From Pseudomonas haemolytica (GTDB taxonomy: Bacteria; Pseudomonadota; Gammaproteobacteria; Pseudomonadales; Pseudomonadaceae): 64,000 nucleotides of DNA. Both the position numbers and the translations under genes were made by a program. The notes below the pieces were generated by a model that had not been told where the DNA came from, did not search any database, and saw nothing but the letters and a program-made list of their open reading frames with translations. The stretch is from contig NZ_VOIW01000002.1 of NCBI RefSeq assembly GCF_009659625.1, positions 62,001 through 126,000 of the forward strand. Direction: 5' to 3'. Below are positions 7,617 to 16,224 of the stretch, one piece after another; the first letter of the stretch is position 1, and every line of letters starts with the position of its first letter.

Positions 7617-8636
7617 ATGCTCAACTCAATACAGACTTTAAGAGCTTTGGCCGCATGGATTGTGGTCTTTCATCACTACATGCAGGTCGCATTCAAATTC
7701 TCACTTACAGATCCAGTTTCCGTAGCGCTATATAAATACGGTGCTGTAGGCGTCGATTTATTTTTCGTAATTAGTGGATTTGTAATATATCTGTCCGCAT
7801 CACAAAAACACCAATCGCCCGGCATTTTTGCCTTACATCGACTGGCGCGTATTGCCCCAGCCTACTGGTCATTTACATTGGCCACCGTCGCTACATTATT
7901 AATTGTGCCAGGCATAGTGCCCCTAACAATGTACGAACCGGTATTTCTACTAAAGAGTTTATTTTTCATACCCGCACAAAACCCCTCGGGAATCGGCCTG
8001 TATCCGGTGGTCACCATGGGATGGACCCTAAATTACGAAATGGCATTTTACGTCATATTCTTTTTGGCCCTTTACCTTCCAGTGCGATTAAGAGTTGTTG
8101 CAATCGTCGCGGGGGTATTGCTAATGCAAGCTTTCCTGCCTGCCTTGGGTGGAGACTTCATCTTCTTCAAAAACCGAATCGTCTATGAGTTTCTTTTTGG
8201 CATAGGTATCGCCCTGCTTTACCAGAAAGGGTATGTAACACGTATTCCTTTAGTGGTAGCCGCGTCTATGATCGCCGTAGCGTTCTGGAGAATCTCAGTA
8301 AACTCCCCAATCAATCACGACCCTTATGGTAACGGCTTACCTTGCGCCATGATACTGATAGCTGCGATCTCTCAGGAACGTCTGTTCAGTCGAATAGGTT
8401 TCCTATCAAAACTCGGTGACTGGTCCTATTCGACCTACCTATGCCACGTGCTTGTAATTTGCTTTGGGCTCAGGTTTCAGCAGGTAGCTGGCCTGGCTAC
8501 GTGGACAACCTTCGCACTGATTACGGTAACGATTGCTGCGGTTTCGTGGGCAAGTTTCACGTTGATAGAGAAACCCATCTCACAACTTGCCAAGAATAGG
8601 CTCAGAGCAATGAAGGTCACCGATCCTGTGACCTGA
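7617..8636 (+). CDS. membrane acyltransferase (acyltransferase_3 / OafA type)
   Basis: This 339-residue integral inner-membrane protein has about ten hydrophobic helices. The N-terminal signature 'QTLRALAAWIVVFHHY' contains the family's catalytic His, followed by 'VDLFFVISGFVI' and 'HRLARIAPAYW'. Family members move acetyl or other acyl groups onto O-antigen, exopolysaccharide or other surface glycans. Codon use is AT-rich compared with the flanking housekeeping genes, and the gene sits exactly between two copies of the tRNA-Ser-linked repeat, both signs of transfer. The start has only a weak ribosome-binding site. The substrate cannot be read from sequence. Confidence 0.88.
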   Translation: MLNSIQTLRALAAWIVVFHHYMQVAFKFSLTDPVSVALYKYGAVGVDLFFVISGFVIYLSASQKHQSPGIFALHRLARIAPAYWSFTLATVATLLIVPGIVPLTMYEPVFLLKSLFFIPAQNPSGIGLYPVVTMGWTLNYEMAFYVIFFLALYLPVRLRVVAIVAGVLLMQAFLPALGGDFIFFKNRIVYEFLFGIGIALLYQKGYVTRIPLVVAASMIAVAFWRISVNSPINHDPYGNGLPCAMILIAAISQERLFSRIGFLSKLGDWSYSTYLCHVLVICFGLRFQQVAGLATWTTFALITVTIAAVSWASFTLIEKPISQLAKNRLRAMKVTDPVT

Positions 8637-8765
8637 TGCGAATGCTGGTACCTTAACCGAGACGGTTTATCGACGTATTGGCGAGATCGTTCAACCGACC
8701 AGATGACCGCTTCGCGCAACTCGTTGCGGCAACTGCCCGAAATGATGCGGAAATGGTCAGCCATT

Positions 8766-8831
8766 AATAGCCCGGCATAACCAAACCCCAGAAACGCAAA
8801 AGCCCCGCAATCGCGGGGCTTTCGTGTGAAT
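8766..8831. repeat. tRNA-Ser-linked repeat copy 2, with hairpin
   Basis: Positions 8785-8831 match 11299-11345 perfectly over 47 bp, and 8766-8824 is nearly identical to 7296-7354. The stem-loop AGCCCCGC-AATC-GCGGGGCT is at 8801-8820. Beyond the perfect match, 'GGGCGGAAAAGCC' resembles the tRNA-Ser 3' end 'TGGCGGGAAACC', as if a degraded piece of the tRNA were included. Confidence 0.8.
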
Positions 8832-8880
8832 GTGGGCGGAAAAGCCAAGTAACGTGAGTTGTATTAGGCACCTTATCGAA

Positions 8881-10152
8881 TCAACGAAACTCGAAAAGTT
8901 CGAAGTGAAGATTAGCTTTCGGAATCCGATTGATTGCCATAAGTTCATACACCTTGTGCAGTAGGCCTTTCGGGCCGCAAAAACTTACATGAATCTGGTG
9001 GGGCTTGGTTTGAGCGACTGCCTCACGCAAGGTTTCAGCCAACTGCTCAGTGCCACCTGTATTACGAACAAATTGCACGCCACGCTTTGCGGTTATGCTT
9101 TCCAACTCTTCGGAGGGTGGAAAGGCGCGCGAGGGCGTGAAGCAATAGACCAAGGTTACCTTTTCGAAGTCTTTGCCATTCGGATCTTGCAACCAGGAAA
9201 TGAAGGGTGAAATCCCTACACCTGCGCCGATCCAAATTTCCCGCTCGGCCTGAGAGGCCCGTTTAAATTTCCCATAAGGGGCGTATAGAGTGGCCAGCAT
9301 TCCGACTTTCGCGCACTCACACAGCTTTTTGGTGTAATCCCCAAGCCCTCTGATTATGAACTCAACCTGCCCATTTTGACCGCCAGCACTCGCTATTGTG
9401 AACGGGTGAGGCTCACGCAAGCCTTTTTGCTGCATTGCCAGAAAAGCAAACTGCCCAGCGCTGAATTCAAACCCCTTATGGGTTGGTTCCAGCGTCAAAT
9501 GCAGCGCCCTATTTCCCCTATTGACTGCTGTCACCTTGTACTCGCCAGCACGTGCGAGAAACGGGTAAAAAATCAGTTTGTAGAGGGCCGCTAACACACC
9601 CAGCCCGCAGGACAGTGCCAACCAGATACCTGAGGGGCTGAACAAAGTGATCGGCGATTTGAAGCTAAGCCAATGCAAGATCACGACAAGAAACAAGGGT
9701 CCCGAGAGCTTGTGCCACCACCGCCATAAGCTGTAAGGAATATTGCGATTCAGCGCAAGTAATACGATGAGGCCTAAAGCTACATAGCTCAACTGGCGCA
9801 CTAGTCGTGTCCAATATTTTGGCAACTCCAGGATAGGGACGCTGTTCCAAACGTCCAGATTTGCCTTGAACACAAAGTGATAAGTGGCAAATACGAGTGC
9901 CCAGATGCCTAGCCATTTGTGCGATTCATAGACCCGGTCCAGGCCGCCGAATAGACTCTCGATTACACCCCAGCGACTGGCCATCAGGCAGGAAGCAGCC
10001 ATATAGACCAACGCGCAAGTTCCAAGTATCAGGCTGAGAGTTGCCGATGTAAGCCAAGTATCAATAGGTATTTCAATCAGCAGCGTTAGTGTAGTAACCA
10101 CCAAGATACCAATTATGCAGTGCCAGCTCTTCACCGTGAATGCTCCAGTCAT
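8881..10152 (-). CDS. ferric-reductase-like membrane flavoprotein
   Basis: This 423-residue protein has an N-terminal half of about six membrane helices with the ferric-reductase/NOX heme-ligand pattern ('ESHKWLG', 'TYHFVF', 'RWWHKLSG', 'LHWLSF'). The C-terminal half is a ferredoxin-reductase domain with FAD-binding 'HPFTIAS' and the NAD(P)-binding 'GAGVGISPF'. It should move electrons from NAD(P)H through FAD and heme across the inner membrane. Its acceptor (ferric iron, quinone or oxygen) is unknown. ATG 10152 is chosen over TTG 10155. A perfect palindrome at 10230-10249 lies about 78 bp upstream and may be its operator. It stands alone in the accessory region. Confidence 0.88.
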   Translation of the reverse strand: MTGAFTVKSWHCIIGILVVTTLTLLIEIPIDTWLTSATLSLILGTCALVYMAASCLMASRWGVIESLFGGLDRVYESHKWLGIWALVFATYHFVFKANLDVWNSVPILELPKYWTRLVRQLSYVALGLIVLLALNRNIPYSLWRWWHKLSGPLFLVVILHWLSFKSPITLFSPSGIWLALSCGLGVLAALYKLIFYPFLARAGEYKVTAVNRGNRALHLTLEPTHKGFEFSAGQFAFLAMQQKGLREPHPFTIASAGGQNGQVEFIIRGLGDYTKKLCECAKVGMLATLYAPYGKFKRASQAEREIWIGAGVGISPFISWLQDPNGKDFEKVTLVYCFTPSRAFPPSEELESITAKRGVQFVRNTGGTEQLAETLREAVAQTKPHQIHVSFCGPKGLLHKVYELMAINRIPKANLHFELFEFR

Positions 10153-10229
10153 CAATATGGCGTGTAGGCCGAACTGATCCTCCCTGAGCGTTTCAGCGGC
10201 CGGATACGCTAGCAGACTGCCGAAATCGG

Positions 10230-10249
10230 GGTATGACCCAGGTCATACC
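10230..10249. promoter_or_regulatory. perfect palindrome, candidate operator
   Basis: GGTATGACC-CA-GGTCATACC is an inverted repeat with 9-bp arms and a 2-bp centre, about 78 bp upstream of the ferric-reductase-like start. Its size and symmetry fit a dimeric regulator site. It is not an ANR/FNR box (TTGAT-4-ATCAA) and has no T-run as a terminator would. The regulator is unknown. Confidence 0.5.
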
Positions 10250-10520
10250 TTTGGAGAACATTTTAATCATCCCGGACCTGCACGATTTAGCTCACCAAAG
10301 CGGTCTTAGGAAGCGGAGTCGGTGAGCGGGTTGCCGCAAATAAATGAAGGAGTAGAGGTTGCATCGGGTACTCCTGAAGTTCTGATAGTGGCAGGAGTGA
10401 TGGCTTTTTCTTGCCTTGAACGTTTCGCTGGTGGAGCTACAAGCTCCTTAGCTCGGGAGGCGAGCGCGGCATATATGCTTAGAGATGACATCGACAATGC
10501 CATGAAGATCGAGGTAAGGA

Positions 10521-10670
10521 TCAGAGATAGAACAAATAACCGGCACCGATGAACTTCACCGCGTTGAACAGCCATTCGTAACTGGCAAGCAGCACACCAA
10601 GCCCTAGCATGGCAGCGGACGACAGGCAGAAGACGAAAGAGGCAATTTGCCGGGCTTTGTCATGTCGATA
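10521..10670 (-). pseudogene. LysE/RhtB-type exporter remnant (N-terminal part)
   Basis: On the minus strand one frame reads 'LGLGVLLASYEWLFNAVKFI' and then 'GAGYLFYL', followed directly by a stop. This is the conserved second-third helix region of LysE/RhtB exporters (usual pattern 'FTAVKWAGAAYLLYLG'). There is no start codon upstream and no continuation downstream, so it is a fragment. It shares orientation with the C-terminal LysE fragment at 5552-5799, which suggests one gene split by later insertions. The remaining sequence between 10250 and 10703 holds no gene I can support. Confidence 0.6.
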
Positions 10671-10703
10671 CAGGAGAGTTGGCGCTTCAAATACGCGTCC
10701 AAG

Positions 10704-10916
10704 CTATTTCGAGCCCACCGTTGACCTAGAGATGTCGCAAGCCAATCTCAGCCGCTCATGAGCCCTTGGTTCCATCGGAGCTGTCATCATGGCTCGGTAC
10801 GTCACGCACTCCTGAGTATCTGAAGCGGGTTCGGCATGATGGGCAGCGCTTTTGGATACAGCGCACCCTGCCATCATCGCTAACGCTACCGCGACCGCCG
10901 GTATCAAAATCCTCAT
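10704..10916 (-). CDS. small hypothetical lipoprotein
   Basis: This 70-residue protein has a lipoprotein signal ('MRILIPAVAVALAMMAGC', Cys18). The mature part is short and charged, around 'ECVTYRAMMTAPMEPRAHE'. The start at 10916 has GGGAG 5 bp upstream and begins the signal peptide, so a longer frame from 11030 is rejected. No family is recognised. It is expected in the outer or inner membrane facing the periplasm. Confidence 0.65.
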   Translation of the reverse strand: MRILIPAVAVALAMMAGCAVSKSAAHHAEPASDTQECVTYRAMMTAPMEPRAHERLRLACDISRSTVGSK

Positions 10917-11129
10917 GTCGCTCCCCATTTGGTTTGGCGGGAATGTAGCATTTCCGGCATCGGTGTGATCGTCCGCAAGTCGCCCTCGGGCCACGACAGG
11001 ATATGCCAGGGCAAGGCCGTAGCCTCGCACATCGTCAGGTCGTGCGGTGGCGGCCTGCTGGTCGCATCCGGGTGCGTACAGAGGAAGGGGAAAATAGCCT
11101 GGGCAAATTAGTCAGGGAGATTTCAGATC

Positions 11130-11303
11130 GTAGATATCGGCGAGGCCAGCCTGCTACTTGGGCATAGTAACCAGGAGATCGCAAAGCGCGTTTACAGGAG
11201 TCTCGGCGCCACAGCGAAGCCTTCAAAATAAAAAAGGTTCTGGAACACTTCCATAATAGTTATGGAACGCCGAGCAAATACAAGTCAGCCAAAGCCAGAC
11301 CCC
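11130..11303 (+). pseudogene. LuxR-type HTH domain remnant
   Basis: The frame from 11130 reads 'LLLGHSNQEIAKRVYRSLG', matching the LuxR/GerE recognition helices ('GxSNKEIARRLFxSxGTVK'), and stops at 11229. After a frame change it continues 'KVLEHFHNSYG', like the following 'TVKxHLxNIYGKL' segment. No start codon or upstream domain remains. The remnant ends inside the repeat beside tRNA-Ser. Confidence 0.45.
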
Positions 11304-11345
11304 AGAAACGCAAAAGCCCCGCAATCGCGGGGCTTTCGTGTGAAT
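11299..11345 (-). terminator. tRNA-Ser terminator and repeat copy 3
   Basis: This 47-bp sequence is identical to 8785-8831. It starts 2 bp after the CCA end of tRNA-Ser and contains the stem AGCCCCGC-GATT-GCGGGGCT, followed by TTTT in the tRNA's direction, so here it is the natural terminator of the tRNA gene. This makes it the likely parent of the other two copies. Confidence 0.8.
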
Positions 11346-11347
11346 CT

Positions 11348-11438
11348 TGGCGGGAAACCAGGGATTCGAACCCTGGGAACGCTATTAACGTTCGCCGGTT
11401 TTCAAGACCGGTGCATTCAACCACTCTGCCAATTTCCC
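11348..11438 (-). tRNA. tRNA-Ser (anticodon UGA)
   Basis: This is a 91-nt class II tRNA with a 7-bp acceptor stem (5' GGGAAAT, one terminal G-T pair), encoded CCA, anticodon stem CCGGT/ACCGG around loop CTTGAAA (anticodon TGA), a long variable arm, and a T-arm with GGTTCGAATCC. It reads UCA and UCG/UCU-type serine codons by wobble. Its 3' side faces the patchwork accessory region, as expected for a tRNA used as an integration site. Confidence 0.96.
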
Positions 11439-11590
11439 TTGTGCATCACAGGATTATAGTAGCCCATCCGGTGTCAGCGGGCGCCATAATACCCGAATGA
11501 AACACACTGTCAAACTCTCTGCATCGCTAGTTACAGAGCGTCTGTTATGATCTTTGCGACTGAACGTTTCAAAACTGAAGGAGTGTCGCC

Positions 11591-12262
11591 ATGCGCGAAC
11601 AGAATTACGCAGTGAATGGTAACGCGCAGGCTGAGCAGCTTGAAGTCAGCCGCGTCTTGCGCAACACCTACGGCCTGCTCGCCCTTACCCTCGCATTCAG
11701 CGGTGTAATGGCGTACGTGGCCCAGCAGATGCGCGTCGGTTATCCAAATATCTTTGTCGTGTTGATCGGCTTCTATGGTCTGTTCTTCCTGACCAACAAG
11801 CTGCGCGACTCGGCCTGGGGCCTGGTGTCGGCGTTTGCCTTGACCGGCTTCATGGGCTTCATCCTCGGCCCGATCCTCAACCGTTACCTCGGCATGGCCG
11901 GCGGTGCGGAAGTGGTCAGTTCGGCGTTTGCCATGACGGCCCTGGTATTTGGTGGCCTGTCGGCCTACGTGCTGATCAGCCGTAAGGACATGAGCTTCCT
12001 GGGTGGCTTCATCACCGCAGGCTTCTTCGTGTTGCTGGCGGCAGTGGTTGCCAGCATGTTCTTCCAGATCAGCGGCCTGCAACTGGCGATCAGCGCAGGT
12101 TTTGTGCTGTTTTCCTCGGTGTGCATCCTGTTCCAGACCAGCGCCATCATCCACGGTGGTGAGCGTAACTACATCATGGCGACCGTCAGCCTGTATGTAT
12201 CGATCTACAACCTGTTTGTCAGCCTGCTGCAGATCTTCGGCATCATGAGCCGCGACGACTGA
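11591..12262 (+). CDS. yccA: Bax inhibitor-1/YccA family membrane protein
   Basis: This 223-residue protein has a short cytoplasmic N-terminus and about seven membrane helices, with the family features 'NTYGLLALTLAFSGVMAY' and a C-terminal 'SLYVSIYNLFVSLLQIFG' helix. YccA-type proteins are substrates and modulators of the FtsH membrane protease and belong to the BI-1 ion-leak family. It has AAGGAG-like spacing before the ATG. It sits beside tRNA-Ser, as I remember from P. aeruginosa, but its next neighbours there (the tus genes) are 22 kb away here. Confidence 0.93.
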   Translation: MREQNYAVNGNAQAEQLEVSRVLRNTYGLLALTLAFSGVMAYVAQQMRVGYPNIFVVLIGFYGLFFLTNKLRDSAWGLVSAFALTGFMGFILGPILNRYLGMAGGAEVVSSAFAMTALVFGGLSAYVLISRKDMSFLGGFITAGFFVLLAAVVASMFFQISGLQLAISAGFVLFSSVCILFQTSAIIHGGERNYIMATVSLYVSIYNLFVSLLQIFGIMSRDD

Positions 12263-12280
12263 TCAGCTAGCGCATTAAAA

Positions 12281-12313
12281 AATGCCCCGTATCGCAAGAT
12301 ACGGGGCATTTTT
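12281..12313. terminator. bidirectional terminator between yccA and murB
   Basis: The strong stem AATGCCCCGTAT-CGCAAG-ATACGGGGCATT has an A-run before and a T-run after it, so it serves both converging genes. Confidence 0.92.
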
Positions 12314-12334
12314 ATTTCCAGGCCTGATGAAAGG

Positions 12335-13354
12335 TCAGTACTGGTTGGGCTCCATTTCCAACTCAACCTTGAAGCGCGTGGCTATATCCTGCTGGATACG
12401 TCGCGCCAGGTTGGCAATCTCGCGGCCCGTCGCTGCACCATAGTTGACCAGCACCAGTGCCTGCAGCTTATGCACGCCCGCATCGCCATCACGGAAGCCT
12501 TTCCAGCCCGCCTTGTCGATCAGCCAGCCGGCGGCGAGTTTCATTTGCCCATCGGCCTGAGGGTAGGCCACCAGGTCCGGATACTGGCTTTGCAGTTCTG
12601 CGGCGAGGGCTTGGGATACCAGTGGGTTCTTGAAGAAGCTGCCGGCGTTGCCCAGCTCCGCCGGGTCGGGCAGTTTTTCACGGCGAATGCTGCAAATTGC
12701 CCGGCTCACATCGCTGGGTGTAGCGACGGTGATGCCCTGCGCGGACAGTCGCTGTTGCACCGGGCCATAGTCGAGCTTCAGATGGCTGGCGCGGCTGAGT
12801 GCAAAGCGTACCCTCAGGATCAGCCAACGCCCGACTTCATGCTTGAACAGGCTGTCACGGTAAGCAAACTTGCATTCGTCCAGGCTGAAATCCCGCAGCT
12901 CGCCCGTCTGGCGATCCAGGGCGGTGAGGCCGGCAAACACATCCTTGATCTCCACGCCGTAGGCACCGATGTTCTGCATCGGCGCCGCACCGACCGTGCC
13001 AGGGATCAGGCTGAGGTTTTCCAGGCCGCAGAAGCCGTGTTCAAGGCTCCACAGTACAAACGGATGCCAGGCTTCGCCCGCTTCGGCTTCGACGACCACG
13101 TGCACGCCATCGTCGTGCAGCACGCGAATACCTTGGGTTGCCATGCGCACGACCAGGGCAGGAACATCCTGGGTCAGCAGCAGGTTACTGCCGCCACCGA
13201 TCACCAGCAGCGACACCGCCTGTGCAGCGGCGTAGGCCAGCGCCTCGCGAACATCCGCATCACTGTGGGCCTCGGCAAATAATTGAGCGCGCACGTCGAT
13301 GCCGAAGCTGTTGAACGGCTTGAGCGATACCTGCGCAAGCACTTGCAAGGTCAT
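12335..13354 (-). CDS. murB: UDP-N-acetylenolpyruvoylglucosamine reductase
   Basis: This 339-residue flavoenzyme reduces UDP-GlcNAc-enolpyruvate to UDP-MurNAc with NADPH in cytoplasmic peptidoglycan precursor synthesis. The FAD-binding 'IGGGSNLLL' lies near residue 53, 'LSLIPGTVGAAPMQNIGAYG' near 120, and the catalytic serine in 'NAGSFFKNP'. It is full length for the type I enzyme. Its ATG overlaps the stop of the phosphatase gene (ATGA), making it last in the minus-strand envelope operon. Confidence 0.97.
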   Translation of the reverse strand: MTLQVLAQVSLKPFNSFGIDVRAQLFAEAHSDADVREALAYAAAQAVSLLVIGGGSNLLLTQDVPALVVRMATQGIRVLHDDGVHVVVEAEAGEAWHPFVLWSLEHGFCGLENLSLIPGTVGAAPMQNIGAYGVEIKDVFAGLTALDRQTGELRDFSLDECKFAYRDSLFKHEVGRWLILRVRFALSRASHLKLDYGPVQQRLSAQGITVATPSDVSRAICSIRREKLPDPAELGNAGSFFKNPLVSQALAAELQSQYPDLVAYPQADGQMKLAAGWLIDKAGWKGFRDGDAGVHKLQALVLVNYGAATGREIANLARRIQQDIATRFKVELEMEPNQY

Positions 13355-13815
13355 AACCGCCCCTTCAATTCGATCACCAATAAATCACAGGCGCGCTCGA
13401 TCAGGTCCAGGACCCGCTCGAAACCTTGCTCACCTTCATAGTATGGGTCTGGCACCTCGTCCACTTCGCCGTCAAAGCGACGCAGGAACAAATCCAGTTC
13501 CGCCTTGCCCTGCCCCGGCTGCATGGCCTTGAGGTTGCGCAGGTTGCTGTGGTCCATGGCCAGGATCAGGTCATAACGCGCAAAGTCGGCGCGGGAGACC
13601 TGCTGGGCACGCTGGGACGACAAGTCATAACCACGCTCCAGCGCCGCACGTTGGCTGCGCTGGTCCGGCGGGTTGCCGATATGCCATTCGCCGGTGCCGG
13701 CAGACGCCACCTCAACCTGGCCGGCCAAGCCTGCTTCGCGCAGCTTATAGCGCAGCACGCCTTCAGCGGTTGGCGAGCGGCAGATATTGCCCAGGCATAC
13801 AAACAGGACTTCCAT
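13351..13815 (-). CDS. low-molecular-weight protein-tyrosine phosphatase
   Basis: This 154-residue cytoplasmic phosphatase has the P-loop 'VCLGNICRSP' (CX5R) at the N-terminus and the general acid in 'DPYYEG' near residue 125. The start at 13815 overlaps the kdsB stop by one base; a longer in-frame extension inside kdsB is rejected. Relatives dephosphorylate tyrosine kinases of exopolysaccharide systems, but no such kinase is in this window. It sits between kdsB and murB in an overlapping operon. Confidence 0.95.
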   Translation of the reverse strand: MEVLFVCLGNICRSPTAEGVLRYKLREAGLAGQVEVASAGTGEWHIGNPPDQRSQRAALERGYDLSSQRAQQVSRADFARYDLILAMDHSNLRNLKAMQPGQGKAELDLFLRRFDGEVDEVPDPYYEGEQGFERVLDLIERACDLLVIELKGRL

Positions 13816-14579
13816 CAGGCGCCCAGCAGGCGACGGACGCGCTCGAGGTCTTCCTGGGTGTCGACACCCGCTGGCGGCGCTTCCAGAGCATCGCCTACAT
13901 GGATGCGCACGCCGTGCCACAGGGCACGCAGTTGCTCCAGGGATTCCGTGTTTTCCAGCCAGCACGGGCCCCAACTGACGAAATCATGCAGGAAGCCGGC
14001 CCGATAGGCGTAGATGCCGATATGGCGGCGATACGGAACACCCTCCGGCAATATATCGCGACTCTTGGCAAAGGCATCCCGCGCCCAAGGCAAGGTCGAA
14101 CGACTGAAGGTCAGTGCCAGGCCATTAATGTCGCTGACCACTTTCACCACGTTCGGGTTGAACAGCGTCTCGATGTCTTCGATCGGTTCGGCCAAGGTCG
14201 CCATGCGCGCTTCACCATGGGCCGCCAGGTTGGCGGCGACCTGGTCGATGACGCCCGGCGGGATCAACGGCTCGTCGCCTTGCACGTTCACCACGATAGC
14301 GTCGGGCGCCAGGCCAAGCTTGGTGGCGACTTCGGCCAGGCGATCAGTGCCGGAATTATGGTCTTCGCGGGTCAGTACCGCTTCGGCACCAAAACCTTTG
14401 CACGCCTCGATAATTCGCGGGTCATCGGTGGCCACTACCACCCGCTCGGCGCTGCTTTTGCACGCTTGTTCCCACACCAGCTGAATCATCGGCTTATTGC
14501 CGATCATTTGCAGCGGCTTGCCCGGCAGGCGCGTCGAGGCATAGCGCGAGGGAATGACAACGGTAAAGGCGGTGGTCAT
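13815..14579 (-). CDS. kdsB: 3-deoxy-manno-octulosonate cytidylyltransferase
   Basis: This 254-residue enzyme activates Kdo with CTP to CMP-Kdo for the LPS inner core. The nucleotide-binding '[14 protein letters not shown]' is near the N-terminus, with '[11 protein letters not shown]' near residue 100. It overlaps the Trm112-like gene upstream by 4 bp and the phosphatase downstream by 1 bp, so it is translationally coupled in the lipid A/peptidoglycan operon. Confidence 0.97.
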   Translation of the reverse strand: MTTAFTVVIPSRYASTRLPGKPLQMIGNKPMIQLVWEQACKSSAERVVVATDDPRIIEACKGFGAEAVLTREDHNSGTDRLAEVATKLGLAPDAIVVNVQGDEPLIPPGVIDQVAANLAAHGEARMATLAEPIEDIETLFNPNVVKVVSDINGLALTFSRSTLPWARDAFAKSRDILPEGVPYRRHIGIYAYRAGFLHDFVSWGPCWLENTESLEQLRALWHGVRIHVGDALEAPPAGVDTQEDLERVRRLLGA

Positions 14580-14761
14580 TTATCCAGGCGCTCATCGGTA
14601 GTCAGGGTACGGGCTTCGCTTTCGAGCATGACCGGGATGCCGTCACGGATAGGGTAAGCCAGGCCGGCACCTTTGCTGATCAGCTCGGTTTTGTCGGCGC
14701 TGAGCTTGAGCGGGCCTTTGCAGATCGGGCAAGCGAGGATGTCGAGCAGTTTGGTGTCCAT
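14576..14761 (-). CDS. Trm112/YcaR family small protein
   Basis: This 61-residue protein has an N-terminal zinc-knuckle remnant '[14 protein letters not shown]' and the family ending '[11 protein letters not shown]'. Trm112-like proteins act as small activators or zinc proteins. In proteobacteria this one nearly always lies between lpxK and kdsB, as here. Its exact function is not established. It overlaps kdsB by 4 bp. Confidence 0.93.
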   Translation of the reverse strand: MDTKLLDILACPICKGPLKLSADKTELISKGAGLAYPIRDGIPVMLESEARTLTTDERLDK

Positions 14762-14785
14762 GAATGTTTCCTGGAAAGAAGCGTT

Positions 14786-15796
14786 TTAAGGCAAGAGACG
14801 GTTGGGCAGCAGACGCATCAGCTGCGTGTCGAACCAGGCGACAAACGCCGGCGACGGTACCGCATCCACCGCAAGGTACCACCAGTCGGGCTGGGCAAAG
14901 GCGCGGCACTTCACCGCGTCCTTTTCGGTCATGACCAGCGGCAATGACGGCGTAAAATTCAAGACCTCGGCGCTATAGGGCGCGTGGTCGGCAAAAGCAT
15001 GGGGTATCGGCTGCCAGTGTAGCGTTTCAAGGGTATTGAAGAAACGTTGCGGATTGCCAATACCGGCGACTGCATGCACCTGCTGGCCCATCGGAAAGTG
15101 CGTGACCGGCTGGCGCTCGCCGCTGTGCAGATTGACCAGCGCGGTGGGCCGCAAGCGGAAGGCAAAGCCATCTTCACGGTCCGAACCGGCACCGTTATAG
15201 AGCAGCGCATCGACACTCTGCAGGCGCTCCACCGGCTCGCGCAACGGCCCGGCCGGCAGGCAACGGCGATTGCCCAGGCCGCGGGCGGCATCGATCAGCA
15301 CCAGTTCGAGATCGCGGGCCAGGCGGTAATGCTGCAAGCCGTCGTCGGAAAGGATCAGGTCTAGCGGTTCGCTGGCAAGCAGGGCCTTTACCGCACGGCT
15401 GCGGTCGGGGTCGATCATCAACGCTACGCCGCTGCGCTGCACGATCAGCAAGGGTTCGTCGCCAGCCACCTCGGCGCTGTTGCTGGCCTCGACTCGCCAC
15501 GGAAACTGAGGCGGCTTGGCACCGTAGCCACGGCTGACCACGCCCACGCGCAAACCGCTGCGCCGGCAGTGTTCGATCAACCACAGGATCAACGGCGTCT
15601 TGCCGGTACCTCCAACGGTGATATTACCGACCACCACCACCGGCACCGGCGATTGATAAATCTCGCCCTCGCCCGCCACGAAGCGGTCACGCTTACGTTG
15701 CACCACCCGGCGATACAGGGATTCCAGCGGTCGCAACAATACCAATGCCGGATGGCCCTCGTACCAGGCCTTGAGCAAACGATCGGACATGGCCAT
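14786..15796 (-). CDS. lpxK: tetraacyldisaccharide 4'-kinase
   Basis: This 336-residue inner-membrane-associated kinase phosphorylates the 4' position of the lipid A disaccharide. The N-terminal hydrophobic segment is followed by a P-loop '[12 protein letters not shown]' near residue 57 and 'DDGLQHY' near 170, both family signatures. The ATG overlaps the exbD stop by one base. It is full length and belongs to an operon joining lipid A, Kdo and peptidoglycan steps. Confidence 0.97.
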   Translation of the reverse strand: MAMSDRLLKAWYEGHPALVLLRPLESLYRRVVQRKRDRFVAGEGEIYQSPVPVVVVGNITVGGTGKTPLILWLIEHCRRSGLRVGVVSRGYGAKPPQFPWRVEASNSAEVAGDEPLLIVQRSGVALMIDPDRSRAVKALLASEPLDLILSDDGLQHYRLARDLELVLIDAARGLGNRRCLPAGPLREPVERLQSVDALLYNGAGSDREDGFAFRLRPTALVNLHSGERQPVTHFPMGQQVHAVAGIGNPQRFFNTLETLHWQPIPHAFADHAPYSAEVLNFTPSLPLVMTEKDAVKCRAFAQPDWWYLAVDAVPSPAFVAWFDTQLMRLLPNRLLP

Positions 15797-16224
15797 CAGG
15801 GCGGGCCCGCCGCCTCGACGGTGGTCATGCGCAAATGGCTGAAACCGAGCTTGCCGGCAGCGTCCATGGCGGTGATCACGGCTTGATGCTGCGTCTTGCC
15901 GTCAGCGCTGATGGAGAGCGGCAGTTGGGTGTCACCACCGGACTCCTTCTGCAACGCCTCCATCAGGCTGGCGAGGTCATTCTTCGCCAGCAACTGGTTA
16001 TTCACCGAGAACACGCCATCAGCGCTGATGGCGATATCCAGTTGCTTGACCTGCTGGTCTTCGGCAGGCGAACCGCTCACCGCTTCAGGCAAGTCGACAC
16101 GCAGCTGGGTTTCTCGGGTGAAGGTGGTGGTCACGACAAAAAACAGCAGCAGGATAAACACCACGTCGATCAACGATGCAAGGTTGATATCGACATTTTC
16201 CCGTTGCTTGCGGCGAAATTTCAC
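15796..16224 (-). CDS. ExbD/TolR family biopolymer transport protein
   Basis: This 142-residue protein has one N-terminal membrane helix, '[17 protein letters not shown]', carrying the conserved proton-path Asp, and a periplasmic domain. It pairs with the ExbB/TolQ-like protein encoded just upstream (4-bp overlap) to harvest the proton motive force. Because it precedes lpxK, it is often annotated as exbD although the TonB partner served is not known. Confidence 0.93.
   Translation of the reverse strand: MKFRRKQRENVDINLASLIDVVFILLLFFVVTTTFTRETQLRVDLPEAVSGSPAEDQQVKQLDIAISADGVFSVNNQLLAKNDLASLMEALQKESGGDTQLPLSISADGKTQHQAVITAMDAAGKLGFSHLRMTTVEAAGPP

Noticed and set aside
7617..10152. A complete integrative element between the tRNA-linked repeats
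   Set aside because: No integrase, excisionase or replication gene is present; only the repeats and cargo can be supported.
10306..10575. Overlapping 76- and 89-codon frames on opposite strands
   Set aside because: They lie in degraded LysE-type and unassigned sequence; neither has a ribosome-binding site or family resemblance.
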